A DNA stretch of 40,316 nt from Pseudomonadota bacterium (lineage in GTDB: Bacteria; Pseudomonadota; Gammaproteobacteria; Steroidobacterales; Steroidobacteraceae): assembly GCA_025355245.1 (NCBI GenBank), contig JANXZZ010000212.1, positions 1-40,316 of the forward strand, given 5' to 3'. The notes below the pieces were generated by a model. The model searched no databases, had not been told where the DNA came from, and saw only the letters and a program-made list of their open reading frames with translations. A program made the translations under genes and the position numbers. Shown here piece by piece: positions 25,275 to 34,098 of this stretch. Numbering within the stretch: the first letter of the stretch is position 1; the number at the start of each line of letters is the position of its first letter.

Positions 25275-26731
25275 GGGGAGATGTCCGAACTGGCGAGCGG
25301 TTGTCCAATGGCAATCGCGAGGCCGAGACGCTCCTCGGCGCAGGCTTGCTCGATCGAGAGCAGCGCGATCGCTCGATCCGTGGCGGCGGCCCGCGCCGCT
25401 TCCGCGACCGGCCGAGCCACGTCGCTCCGTGCCGCGGCTGCCTCGAAGACGGCGGCGATGCGATCGAGGTCCGGCGCTTGCTCCGCGAATGCGTGGCGTG
25501 TTGCCTCGTCGCGATCGAGTGCGGAGATGAGATCGGAGATATCGGCGCGCGTTGCGAACAATCGTGCCGCATATTCCGCGCGCACGCGCTGGCGATCAGC
25601 CTTGGCGATCCGTATCGCGCCGCGGTTGGCGTTCCACAGCGGCAGATCGAGTCCGACGGACGGCCCGAAGCTGTTGACGTTGCTCGAATCTCGGGCGCGG
25701 TTCAGGGTCAGCGAAAGCCGCGGATACTGCCCGAGCACGGCCCGGTGCAGCGTGGCCTCCTGGCTCTCGTATCCGGCGGACAAAGCCAGCAGGTCGAGCC
25801 TCTCGTGCCGCGCAGCGGTGAAGAGCTCGTTGGCGTCGCGCACGGTCCACGGCCGAAGCGGCGGCGGCGGCTCGATCTCGACGACCGAGGTCGGCGGCAG
25901 ACCCATCGTGCGGTTGAGATCGAGGCGCGTGCCATCCCGATCCTTCGCGGCCGCCAGCGCACGCCCGGTCGCCTCGGCGGCTGCCACGCGTCGCGTCTCG
26001 ATTTCGTCGGCCTTGAGGTCGTGCCGCTCGGAAGCAGTCAGCGCGCGGCGCAACGCCGCGTTGGCGACCTCGGCGGCCGCGGCAGTGAGCGCCGCACCGC
26101 GCTCCTGAAATGACAGGCGTTGCGCGAGCAACCGCGCCTGACCCGCGGTTGCCCACTCCTGCCACGCGATATCGAGGTGCTTCGCGCGCGCGGCCTCTTT
26201 CGCTATCCGGCGTTCCACCGGCATGGTTGCCAGCGACCCAAAGACGTCGAGGGCGAGGGAAGCTGCCCACGGCGCCGTGGTGCCTTGCGGATCACCACCC
26301 AGGACCCGATCGCGGCCGATGCTGAACGTCGGGTCGGGCAGGAGGCCGGCCGCGAACCCCTGCGCGTCCGCCACCCGCTGCTGTTCGCGAAGCGCCTTCA
26401 ATTCCGGGCTGGTGAGCACCGCCACGATGCCGATTTCATCGAGCGTCAAAGGCTTGCTGAAGTCGAGCGGGACGGGGGCAAGCCGGTCGTGGTGGAAGTT
26501 CCGCGCGGCGCGTTCGAGGGCCGCGCGGTCCGGTGGCTGCAGGATCGCTTCGATGTCCGGCGCATCGAGCGCAGCGCGATGGTAAATCGTGCAGCCCGCC
26601 ACGGCGATCGACAGGTACGCGGCAACCACCAGGCGCCGGCGCGCTGCCCGAGGCCGCACGGCCAACGTCGAAATGCCGCGCGCGCGGAGACTGAGCGGGG
26701 GGCGTCCATCTGGCTTGCGAACGGTGGTCAT
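25271..26731 (-). CDS. RND efflux outer-membrane channel, TolC-family lipoprotein (486 aa)
   Basis: Two outer-membrane-efflux repeats are visible: LTLDEIGIVAVLTSPELKAL with QQRVADAQGFAAGLLPDPTF in the first, and RHERLDLLALSAGYESQEAT, LPLWNANRGAIRIAKADRQR and ISDLISALDRDEATRHAFAE in the second. The segment AAYLSIAVAGCTIYHR carries a lipobox (VAGC, Cys47), but about 33 residues precede the hydrophobic core, an unusually long n-region. Translation might start at a later GTG codon in the RRRLVV stretch. It is first in a leftward operon with adaptor and pump and divergent from the PQQ dehydrogenase. It forms the exit duct of the tripartite pump. Confidence 0.92.
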   Translation of the reverse strand: MTTVRKPDGRPPLSLRARGISTLAVRPRAARRRLVVAAYLSIAVAGCTIYHRAALDAPDIEAILQPPDRAALERAARNFHHDRLAPVPLDFSKPLTLDEIGIVAVLTSPELKALREQQRVADAQGFAAGLLPDPTFSIGRDRVLGGDPQGTTAPWAASLALDVFGSLATMPVERRIAKEAARAKHLDIAWQEWATAGQARLLAQRLSFQERGAALTAAAAEVANAALRRALTASERHDLKADEIETRRVAAAEATGRALAAAKDRDGTRLDLNRTMGLPPTSVVEIEPPPPLRPWTVRDANELFTAARHERLDLLALSAGYESQEATLHRAVLGQYPRLSLTLNRARDSSNVNSFGPSVGLDLPLWNANRGAIRIAKADRQRVRAEYAARLFATRADISDLISALDRDEATRHAFAEQAPDLDRIAAVFEAAAARSDVARPVAEAARAAATDRAIALLSIEQACAEERLGLAIAIGQPLASSDISP

Positions 26732-26968
26732 CGGCTCAAGTCTGGCAGCGAATCCTGAGTCGAACCTGAATTCGTCGGCGCCCGCTGCGGAGGCGCCCTC
26801 GACGCTGGCTTGCCTTTACGCGCCATCGGAACGGCATTTAACATAAGTTGTTTTCGAGCTTGCACTTTGTAAGTCTTTGATAAACAAGAATCTTGGAGCG
26901 CGTGCCTTCGTGTATTAGGCTTGCTTGCCGGCGGCCGAAGTGGCGTCGGCGATTCATGGAGAGCGATC
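26732..26968. promoter_or_regulatory. divergent promoter region, RND operon / PQQ dehydrogenase
   Basis: This shared spacer contains an AT-richer core at about 26836-26895. For the rightward gene, TTGCAC at 26860-26865 and TAAACA at 26881-26886 with a 15-base gap is a possible but short-spaced sigma70-like promoter. GGAGAG at 26958-26963 is a good ribosome site for GTG 26969. No operator repeat or adjacent regulator gene was recognised. Confidence 0.35.
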
Positions 26969-28912
26969 GTGCGAAGCGCCCGAGCGCTGTTGATGTCGAC
27001 ATGTGTCATGGCAGGGGCTGTCGCGGAGCCGGGGCCGGCGCCGGATTCCGGCTGGCGGGCCTACGGCGGCGATGCCGGCGGAACACGGTACTCGGCACTG
27101 ACCGAAATCACCCCCGCGAATGTCGCCGCGCTCGAGGTCGCCTGGACGTTCCGCACCGGTGAACTCGGTCAGGGCGTCAAGGACTGGACTCGGTCGGCGT
27201 TCGAAGCGACGCCAATCCTGTACGACGGAACGCTGTACCTGACTACCAGCAGCACGGACGTCGTCGCCGTGAATGCTGTCACGGGTAAGTTGCGCTGGCG
27301 GCACTTGAGCGAGAGTCGCAAGGACCTGCGTTACTCCGACGGGGTGTCACGAGGCGTGTCGCTCTGGGTGGATGAGACGACTCCCGGCGAGTCCGTGTGC
27401 CACGGACGGATCTACGCGCCGACGCTCGACGGTCGGCTGCTCGCATTGGACGCCGCGACGGGCAAGCCGTGCGACGACTTCGGCGGTCACGGCGCCGTCA
27501 ACCTGCTGCTCGATATCCGCTCGCAGTTCAAGGAAGGGGACGAGTGGCGCGACTACCTCGTGACGTCGCCGCCCGCGGTCCTCGACGGCAAGGTCATCGT
27601 CGGTTCATCGATAGGCGACAATCGCGCCGTGCTCGAAGAGCTCGGCACCGTGCGTGCCTACGATGCGCGGAGCGGCAAGCTCCTGTGGAGCTGGGACCCG
27701 ATTCCCCGCGATCCGTCGAACCTCGTATATAAGGAGTGGAATCCGGACAGCCTCAAGACGGCGAGTGCCGCCAACGCCTGGGCGCCACTTTCGGTCGATT
27801 CGGAGCGCCATCTCGTGTTCGTGCCGACGGGCTCAGCGAGCCCGGATTTCTTCGGCGGCGAGCGCCCGGGCGACAACCGTTGGGCGAATTCCGTCGTGGC
27901 GCTGGACGGCGAAACCGGGCAGCTGCGGTGGGGGCAGCAACTCGTGCACCACGACCTGTGGGACTACGACGTCGCCTCGCAGCCGACGGTCGCGGACGTG
28001 GTGCACGACGGTAAGCGCATTCCGGCAATCATCCAGGCGACCAAGACCGGCTTCCTGTTCACCTTCGACCGCGAGACCGGCGCACCGATCTTCCCGGTCG
28101 TCGAGCGCGCCGTCCCGCAGGATGCGGTGCCGGGTGAGCACCCGTCACCGACGCAGCCATTCCCCGTGGCTCCCCCGGCGCTGACGCGCCAGGCACCGGT
28201 CACGGCGGACGACGCCTGGGGCCTCGCGTGGTTCGATACGCGCGCGTGCCGCAAACGCATCGAGAGTTATCGCTCGGAAGGAATCTTCCAGCCGCCGTCG
28301 CTCAAGGACTCCCTGATGCAGCCGGGCAATGCCGGCGGCTCGAACTGGGGAGGCATCGCCTTCGATGCGAAACGACAGGTCGCGGTGGCCCTGACCATGA
28401 ACCTGCCGTTTGTCGTCGCGCTGATCCCGCGCGCCGACCTGAGGAGCGAGCGCGAGTCCGGGAAGTACCCGGACGCCGAATTCGCGCGTCAGACCGGGAC
28501 TCCCTACGGGATGCGGCGCGAAGCGTTCAAGTCAGGGCTTGGGATTCCGTGCGTGAAGCCGCCCTGGGGCGTGCTGTCGGCCGTCGACATGGCGCGCGGG
28601 ACGATCAAGTGGCAGATCCCGCTGGGAGACACGCCGTATATCCACGTGAACCTCGGAATGCCGGCCATCGGTGGCCCGATCGTGTCGGCAAGCGGGCTCG
28701 TGTTCATTGCCGCGAGCCTCGATGACCGCATGCGCGCGTTCGACACAGACACCGGCAAACTACTGTGGGAGGTTAAGTTGCCGGCGGGCGGCCAGGCGAC
28801 GCCGATGACCTATTCGATCGGCGGCCGGCAGTACCTCGTGATCGCTGCCGGCGGCTACAAAAGTGACAGCACCCGCGGCGACTACCTCGTGGCCTACGCG
28901 CTGCCGCGCTAA
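26969..28912 (+). CDS. PQQ-dependent dehydrogenase, soluble glucose-dehydrogenase-like beta-propeller (647 aa)
   Basis: The start GTG 26969 has GGAGAG six bases upstream and gives a signal peptide (RSARALLMSTCVMAGAVA); the frame opens earlier at 26921. The mature start DSGWRAYGGDAGGTRYSALT is the hallmark of PQQ glucose/quinate-type dehydrogenases. Propeller-blade repeats include FEATPILYDGTLYLTTSSTD, GRLLALDAATGKP, GTVRAYDARSGKLLWSWDPI, HHDLWDYDVASQPTVADVVH and TKTGFLFTFDRETGAPIFPV. The C-terminal cofactor region has NAGGSNWGGIAFD, LGMPAIGGPIVSASGLVFIA and PAGGQATPMTYSIGGRQYLV. The five-helix membrane domain of the long glucose dehydrogenases is absent, so it is probably secreted to the periplasm. 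It would oxidise a sugar or alcohol and pass electrons to the respiratory chain. No PQQ biosynthesis genes are in the window. Confidence 0.93.
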   Translation: MRSARALLMSTCVMAGAVAEPGPAPDSGWRAYGGDAGGTRYSALTEITPANVAALEVAWTFRTGELGQGVKDWTRSAFEATPILYDGTLYLTTSSTDVVAVNAVTGKLRWRHLSESRKDLRYSDGVSRGVSLWVDETTPGESVCHGRIYAPTLDGRLLALDAATGKPCDDFGGHGAVNLLLDIRSQFKEGDEWRDYLVTSPPAVLDGKVIVGSSIGDNRAVLEELGTVRAYDARSGKLLWSWDPIPRDPSNLVYKEWNPDSLKTASAANAWAPLSVDSERHLVFVPTGSASPDFFGGERPGDNRWANSVVALDGETGQLRWGQQLVHHDLWDYDVASQPTVADVVHDGKRIPAIIQATKTGFLFTFDRETGAPIFPVVERAVPQDAVPGEHPSPTQPFPVAPPALTRQAPVTADDAWGLAWFDTRACRKRIESYRSEGIFQPPSLKDSLMQPGNAGGSNWGGIAFDAKRQVAVALTMNLPFVVALIPRADLRSERESGKYPDAEFARQTGTPYGMRREAFKSGLGIPCVKPPWGVLSAVDMARGTIKWQIPLGDTPYIHVNLGMPAIGGPIVSASGLVFIAASLDDRMRAFDTDTGKLLWEVKLPAGGQATPMTYSIGGRQYLVIAAGGYKSDSTRGDYLVAYALPR

Positions 28913-28926
28913 CACCTACCGGCGGT

Positions 28927-29415
28927 CTACCGCTCCTTGAGCGGGTACGGCGTGCCATCGCGGTGCAGGTAACCAGCCGCTCCCGGTCCGGCCACCATGT
29001 CGATGTCCGAGTAGACGCATCGGTCTCGCGGGTCTGAATTACCGATTTCGAGGACTCTAGCAGGGCGATCGGATCTGTTGACCAGGTGATGGCCATCCGG
29101 ATCACCGGCCTTGAAGGCCACACTGTCGCCGGGCCGCAGGACTTCTTCGCCAGCGTTGGTCACGAGGGTCAGCTCACCGTCCATCACCCAAACAAACTCA
29201 TCCTCGTGGCTGTGCCAGTGGCGCTGGCTGGACCAACCGCCTGGCGGAATCACGGTGACATTGACGCCAAAGAACGTGAGACCCTGCGAGCGGCCCAGTC
29301 GCTGGCAAGTCTGGCCCTCGCAGGGCGCGTCGAACGGTGGTGGATAGCTTGACGGACAGTCGATCGCAACCGTAGAAAGGTCGATTTTCTTCAAAAGGGC
29401 GGCTCCATCTCGCAC
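28927..29415 (-). CDS. cytoplasmic cupin-domain protein (162 aa)
   Basis: A single-barrel cupin with a near-complete motif 1, IPPGGWSSQRHWHSHEDEF (H68, H70, E73), followed by VWVMDGELTLVTNAGEEVLR, PGDSVAFKAGDPDGHH and LVNRSDRPARVLEIG. No signal peptide is present. The motif fits metal-dependent small-molecule enzymes or binding proteins; it also resembles stand-alone RmlC-like proteins often annotated only as cupin. It is convergent with the PQQ dehydrogenase, 14 bases away. The ribosome site before ATG 29415 is weak (GTGCGAG). It does not resemble the two exported cupins closely. Function is unknown. Confidence 0.85.
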   Translation of the reverse strand: MRDGAALLKKIDLSTVAIDCPSSYPPPFDAPCEGQTCQRLGRSQGLTFFGVNVTVIPPGGWSSQRHWHSHEDEFVWVMDGELTLVTNAGEEVLRPGDSVAFKAGDPDGHHLVNRSDRPARVLEIGNSDPRDRCVYSDIDMVAGPGAAGYLHRDGTPYPLKER

Positions 29416-29695
29416 AGAACTTAGTCCACGATCCTGGAGTATCTATCTTTCGGTCCAGAGACTCGGCGCACAAATCATAACCACCACGCGTTGCTTTTGC
29501 TGAACCCCTCGCCCGTCGCAGGCGACGACATTGAGAGCACGGAAAGCGACGAGCGTTGGCGGGCGTCGCCTCGTGAAGCGCGAAACGGCGCGCCCACCAG
29601 CAAATCCAGTTAGTCGCGGTCCGCCAAGAGCAGGCGCCGCGATACTGAGCCGTCTTCCAAAGACCTTTTGGTCCGAGGAAAGCTGGCAGGTCACC

Positions 29696-29884
29696 CCGAA
29701 GTCCAGTCCTGAGGAGATCGTCAAGCGCGCGCTCGACGGACTCGAAGCGGGGCAGGATGAGGTATTGGCTGCTGAACGCACCCTGCAGGTGAAGCGGGGA
29801 TTGACGGCGGCCACGCCAAGCTACCTACCGCAGGCCTCCTCAGGCCGACCTTCAATCGCTGTAGTTGCAATCCGCAAACACTGA
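29696..29884 (+). pseudogene. short-chain dehydrogenase/reductase (SDR), C-terminal remnant
   Basis: From about 29696 to the stop 29882-29884 the frame reads SPEEIVKRALDGLEAGQDEV then LAAERTLQVKRGLTA. That is the typical last helix-strand segment of SDR family oxidoreductases (a PEEVVRxALDGLEAGxxEV-like pattern near the C-terminus). Upstream residues in the same frame are arginine/proline-rich and contain neither the Rossmann TGxxxGxG motif nor YxxxK. Only about 45 residues of a normal 230-aa protein survive, so this is a relic. Confidence 0.55.
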
Positions 29885-30405
29885 ATTGCCGGGCAGACCG
29901 CACTCACTCAGGGGTTTCCTGCGACCGAGCCGCCCGGTCTGAAGCCGCGGGGACGCGACGGGGTCTGTGCCGAGACGCCAGCGATGCGACATTTCTGCCG
30001 ATGAAGGCGGTGTACCGAGGCTCATCCGCCGCGCAAGCCCGTCGGACCAAATTGGCTCCACCGGAAAGGAATCGCTCAGCCAAAACTCCGGCGGTGCGGC
30101 CGACCCGCGTTGCAGCATGATCGACAATGGGCGGTCAGCCCCATTCCCTGCGGCCTCGACCCGCGGGCGCTTGCGAAAAGGCAGGCATTGTCGCTACTTT
30201 AGGCGCGGGGACTTGGAGCTCGCTGGTTGCGCAGAGAGCGGGGGGAGACTGCTGAATCCGTCGGCGACGTGTCCGCGCGCCGACTGCAAGGGGCGGGCTC
30301 GCTCTCAAATAATAGTTGGCGCGGCGGCATCTTGAATCAGCCGAAGAATCGCCGCGCGATTTCACGTGGATTGCGCTCATCCTGATTGATCCAGGGAGGA
30401 TCACA
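29885..30405. other. intergenic region without a supported gene
   Basis: The open frames here are serine/arginine-rich shadows with no motif. GGGAGGA at 30394-30400 is the ribosome site of the next gene. Nothing else was recognised. Confidence 0.3.
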
Positions 30406-31059
30406 ATGTCTTTGCGACTATCAATCATCATCGCGATTTTGCTCGTGCCGGTGTTCTCGCGCGCGGAAACGCCGGTCCGGCTTTCCGGCGATGACGTGTT
30501 GTTCGAGTTCGCCGGTGTCGGGACGGATTCGTCGCAACTTGGCTCGAAGTTAGCAGTGACCAAGAAGGCGTCGAGCAATCGGCTGTGCGGCTTTCAGATC
30601 CGCGGCAACCACACGAGCCGCGCAAATCCGCATATCGAGTGGGACATGAATATTGACCAGATCGTCACGCCCGAGCGTGCGGTCGCCGGACTGTCTGCCG
30701 GCACCTTCGAAGTGACCGACCACAAGCGTAAGCCGCGGGCGCCGATCACCGACTTGAGCTTCACGTTGAACGGCGCGGCGGAGTCGATCGTTGCCGCCGT
30801 CCAAGGGATACCGAATGCCGACAATGGAATCGTCGCAGTCCTCGAAGCGGAGCCCGCGAACCGATTGTTCGCGGAATTTCAGACGATGCATCCGATTGTC
30901 ATCTCGATGCGATACTCTGACGGCAGGAGTGATCAGATCGAGGTTCGCGGATTCCGCGACGAACGCAAATTCGGCGGCGGAAAAAACAGTTACTTCAACG
31001 AGTGCCTGCGCGGCTTCAGGGCCAAGCTGCCCGGAGAGATTGCGACGACCACACGCTGA
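30406..31059 (+). CDS. exported protein of unknown function (217 aa)
   Basis: The start ATG 30406 follows GGGAGGA with five bases between; the frame opens earlier at 30316 without protein character. Residues 1-20 (MSLRLSIIIAILLVPVFSRA) form a signal peptide. The mature part is predominantly beta with an early segment VLFEFAGVGTDSSQLGSKLA, a central DMNIDQIVTPERAVAGLSAG and TDLSFTLNGAAESIVAAVQG, and an acidic/basic C-terminus (YSDGRSDQIEVRGFRDERKF, YFNECLRGFRAKLPGE). Two cysteines (one near 66, one near 201) could form a disulfide. No family was recognised. It stands alone, with long gene-poor stretches on both sides. Confidence 0.8.
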   Translation: MSLRLSIIIAILLVPVFSRAETPVRLSGDDVLFEFAGVGTDSSQLGSKLAVTKKASSNRLCGFQIRGNHTSRANPHIEWDMNIDQIVTPERAVAGLSAGTFEVTDHKRKPRAPITDLSFTLNGAAESIVAAVQGIPNADNGIVAVLEAEPANRLFAEFQTMHPIVISMRYSDGRSDQIEVRGFRDERKFGGGKNSYFNECLRGFRAKLPGEIATTTR

Positions 31060-31657
31060 GCGAACCAGCGGCGACTGCGTCGAGTGCGGATCGATGCTCT
31101 TCGGGACTTTCGGATTCTCACGGGCTTCCCGCGTTGTCATATTCTTCAGTCGTTGCACGTTCACTTCGCTAGGTCGGGGTGTTCGGCAATTCACCGGCAC
31201 CACGCAATGAGGTGACCAACGGCGAGACGTTGCGCGTTGCAGATATCGGGGCGGGGTGAGGTGCGCGAATGCGGTGGTGGTTGCTCGAAACGCTCCGGGA
31301 AGGGGGTGTTGACGCCCTTCGGCCAACGAATCCGAGTGCGGTCGATAGGCGTTCGATTCTGGGCAGCTACCAAACCGCGTCCGAGCGCTAGTTGTATGGC
31401 GCCGGGGACATATGACTATTCGACGCCTTAACGAAGTTATTCACAAAGCCGATTCTTTTATCCACGGATCCCAGCCCTGAAGGAGGCCAAACAGGGAGCA
31501 GGGCACCTCGACCGAATTTTGCTGAGGGAGTTCCGCTTCGTCACTTCTGAACAGGACAGCCCAGTTGCTAGTAGACACGAGTACGCCTACGTTTCAATTG
31601 TTGTAGTTCACAAGCGAACTCCGATTCGTGCCTCGGCGCAATGCACGCGGCCCGACT
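31060..31657. other. gene-poor region
   Basis: No intact gene is supported. A TTG at 31309 after GGAAGGGGGTG opens a 40-residue frame beginning LTPFGQRIR, reminiscent of the first residues of XRE-type regulators, but it loses resemblance after nine residues. The stretch around 31380-31480 is markedly lower in GC than the neighbours and carries two DnaA-box-like sites, listed separately. Confidence 0.3.
31437..31466 (+). promoter_or_regulatory. pair of DnaA-box-like 9-mers
   Basis: TTATTCACA at 31437-31445 matches the DnaA-box consensus TTATNCACA exactly, and TTATCCACG at 31458-31466 matches at eight of nine positions. They are in the same orientation, 12 bases apart, in an AT-richer patch. 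No dnaA, dnaN, rpmH or partition gene is nearby, so an origin is unlikely; a DnaA-binding control site or chance are the alternatives. Confidence 0.3.
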
Positions 31658-31924
31658 TCAGCGAGTCGCATCGGTCGGCATGTGGTCGCACAGGATCGCG
31701 CGCGCATTGGCCGCCGGGCTCTCATCCTCTACGGCGCACCATTTCTGTGGCGTGGCCACGGTGTAGACCACCTTGCCGTTCTTGTCCCCGCCGACGTATT
31801 GATTCAATGCCGCGAGAGCGGCGTAGCGATGGGCCTGTTCTGCCAAGTTCTGGCCGGATGACGCGCACATGCGCTTTCGAGGCAGAAGCTCGAGGCGCTC
31901 CGTAAGGCGGCAGCTGTGACGCAC
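31658..31924 (-). CDS. small protein or C-terminal gene fragment (88 aa), unknown
   Basis: The frame is preferred over its shadows because its third codon positions are strongly G/C and its residues look ordinary: QNLAEQAHRYAALAALNQYV, GGDKNGKVVYTVATPQKWCA, DESPAANARAILCDHM. The first about 20 residues are less convincing, so it may be the tail of a longer lost gene instead of a complete protein. No signal peptide, ribosome site or family was recognised. Confidence 0.35.
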   Translation of the reverse strand: MRHSCRLTERLELLPRKRMCASSGQNLAEQAHRYAALAALNQYVGGDKNGKVVYTVATPQKWCAVEDESPAANARAILCDHMPTDATR

Positions 31925-32145
31925 GCCGCATCAACCGAGAAATCGACGCCGGATTGACGCCGAATGACCACGCGGCGGCGCCGGTCAACGTTTGTACCCG
32001 ATACACGAGCGTTCGCACTTTTGGACCTTAATTCGGAGAACAATTATTGTGCAACTTCTCAAAACAACGGGTTGCGCGACGTTTTCCCAGATACACTGTC
32101 ACTCTAGCGCGCGAAACGCGGGGCTCAAATGCGAACGAGGAGACG
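31925..32145. promoter_or_regulatory. upstream region of sensor kinase gene
   Basis: This short spacer contains an AT-rich run near 32026-32056 (TTCGGAGAACAATTATTGTG) likely to hold promoter elements, and GAGGAGACG directly before ATG 32146 as ribosome site. No specific operator was recognised. Confidence 0.3.
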
Positions 32146-33546
32146 ATGGCGCTATCCAAACGGACTCGATCCGAGTTGCCTAAAACGACCCGCACTGAGC
32201 CGGTGCGCCAAGCGCTTCGGGCTCTTTTCAAGGACTCGCCCGACGGGATGCTTCTCGTAGACAAACGTGATCGCATCGTCGATTCGAATGCTCGTGCGTC
32301 TCGACTCTTTGGAGTACGCCGGGCACGCTTGGTTGGCAAAAGGATTCGAGACGTTGGGACCGTAACGCGCCGACCGCTGGCGCGAGGCGCAGCCGACCCC
32401 GCACTGCTTGTCCTGACACTCGAGCAGCCGGATGAATCGACCCTTGACGTTGCCGTGCGCGAAGTTCGGCGAGTCGTCCCGGGGATGCGAGTTGTCATTC
32501 TCCGTGAAGTAAACACCGAGAGACAAGTCATTGGCGCGCTCGAGAAATCAGCTCGTTTGCTGCGGGAATCGGAGCGAGTGGGACGAATGGGAGCCTGGCA
32601 GGTCAACCTCGACGCCGGGGTTGTCGTGCGAACACCCGAACTGTGTCGGATGTTGGAGGTCCCCACCACAGCCCGCACGACATCGATTGAGCAATCGTAT
32701 GGCACTTACACTGAAGCGAGCCGCTCGATTGTCAGGGAAGCTTTCGCGGCGACGTTGGCGCACGGAACGCCCTATGACCTCGAGCTCGAGGCAGTAACCG
32801 GCCGCGGCAATCGCTTCTGGGTTCGGGAAGTCTGCAAGGCGACGACGCGCCGGGGCCGCGTCGTATCTGTGATCGGCATCGTGCAGGACATATCAGAGCG
32901 TCGCCGTCTCGCGCACCTCCTGACGCATGCCGCAGCCGAGGAGCGCGCCCGAATCGGCGCCGATTTGCACGACGGACTGGGCCAGGAACTCACGGGACTT
33001 GCGCTGCTGCTGCGCGGCGCGGCGGCGCGCGTCGAGAGCGAGAATCTGGGGGTGTCGGTCGAGCTGGGCGAACTCTCGGCCCTTGCCAGCAAGGCGGTCG
33101 AGACTGCGCGCGCAATGGCTCACGGAATCTTGCCGGTCGATCTGAGTGCTGGCGGCCTCACCGGAGCCCTCCGCCACCTCTCGCGAGCGACCGCCGCGGC
33201 GGCCGGCGTACGGATCGCAGTTCGCTCGAATAGCAAACAGCGGTTTCGTCCAGATGCGACCGCGGCCGAGAACCTCTACAGGATCGCGCAGGAGGCAATT
33301 GCGAACGCCGTAAAGCACGCGCGTCCCACGCGCGTCTCAATCTCGCTGCGTACCAGCGAGACGCAGACGGTATTGGTCGTTTCCAACGACGGCGAGAAAA
33401 TTGATTTAGACCGGGCCAGCGCGGGGATGGGATTGCAGATCATGAGGTATCGAGCTCGAATGCTGGGAGGTCTTGTGGACATTCAACCCGTGCGGAGCGG
33501 TGGGACGCGTGTGCGTTGCGTGGTCCCGCGAAGCGAACTCACCTGA
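32146..33546 (+). CDS. PAS-domain sensor histidine kinase, NarL/UhpB-type (466 aa)
   Basis: GGAG lies just before ATG 32146. A first PAS-like domain (about 22-120) begins ALFKDSPDGMLLVDKRDRIV and DSNARASRLFGV. A second PAS fold (about 138-252) starts LLRESERVGRMGAWQVNL and ends SVIGIVQDISERRRL, the usual PAC tail. The dimerisation/phosphoacceptor domain is of the HisKA_3 type: EERARIGADLHDGLGQELTG with H275 as phosphorylated residue. The ATPase domain has its N box in NLYRIAQEAIANAVKHARPT, a DG segment in VVSNDGEKID, and G box AGMGLQIMRYRARMLGG. No transmembrane segment is present, so it senses a cytoplasmic signal. Such kinases normally pair with a LuxR/NarL-type response regulator; none is adjacent, so it is an orphan in this window. 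Confidence 0.93.
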   Translation: MALSKRTRSELPKTTRTEPVRQALRALFKDSPDGMLLVDKRDRIVDSNARASRLFGVRRARLVGKRIRDVGTVTRRPLARGAADPALLVLTLEQPDESTLDVAVREVRRVVPGMRVVILREVNTERQVIGALEKSARLLRESERVGRMGAWQVNLDAGVVVRTPELCRMLEVPTTARTTSIEQSYGTYTEASRSIVREAFAATLAHGTPYDLELEAVTGRGNRFWVREVCKATTRRGRVVSVIGIVQDISERRRLAHLLTHAAAEERARIGADLHDGLGQELTGLALLLRGAAARVESENLGVSVELGELSALASKAVETARAMAHGILPVDLSAGGLTGALRHLSRATAAAAGVRIAVRSNSKQRFRPDATAAENLYRIAQEAIANAVKHARPTRVSISLRTSETQTVLVVSNDGEKIDLDRASAGMGLQIMRYRARMLGGLVDIQPVRSGGTRVRCVVPRSELT

Positions 33547-34098
33547 GTCAGGTCGGTGCGGGTGCCGGGCGCTTCCGCCGGCACGCGGGTACCATCGGCT
33601 CGCGCGATTCTCGGCTGACTTGCGAGCAGCGCACGGCGGGAATCCCCCGCGACGCGACGTGGGGACGGCCCAACAAAGGGTCACAGGCGTTCATCAGATA
33701 GCTCCGGCAAGGACTTTCTGAATAAAGTTAGTTAAGCCGTTCGGCCAGGCAACTCGGTTGCTATCCTTCAATTTTTGATTCCGCGCGACTAAAAGCCGCT
33801 CCAGAGCGCAACACTGCGGTGTTGGCAGGCCTCCAGATCTCCGACGCGTTCACGAAGCTGCTGACGGGAAACGGTTGCCTTTTGTCGATACTCGGCAACC
33901 TTCTCGGCTGTGAATGACTCGACCTGCATCTCCCCGCGAGCCGCGTCGGGGAGATGCCGACGCGCGAGCACCGAAGCGGCGCGCATTTGCTAGCGGCCTG
34001 GGACACGCGTGATTTGCGCTCCGATCGGAGCCGCGATGGCCCAACGACGTTGTCCGACGCGATCGCCCGGAGCAAGCGGCCGTGCGCGAGTCGAGCAC
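33547..34098. other. gene-poor region with one doubtful small frame
   Basis: A 65-codon minus-strand frame at 33789-33986 reads partly like a helical protein (MQVESFTAEKVAEYRQKATV, SRQQLRERVGDLEAC), but it has mixed codon usage and no good start. I leave it as a possible small gene or relic. The plus strand shows only shadows. A patch around 33716-33740 (TGAATAAAGTTAGTTAAG) is AT-rich. Confidence 0.3.

Noticed and set aside
24273-26108. 611-codon plus-strand frame opposite the efflux adaptor and channel genes
   Set aside because: It is a shadow of well-conserved genes on the minus strand and contains no motif of its own.
29967-30335. 122-codon plus-strand frame before the exported unknown protein
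   Set aside because: Low-complexity composition rich in R, S and G, no ribosome site and no motif.
31309-31431. TTG-started frame beginning LTPFGQRIR, like an XRE-type regulator start
   Set aside because: Resemblance is limited to nine residues; no helix-turn-helix follows and the frame ends after about 40 codons.
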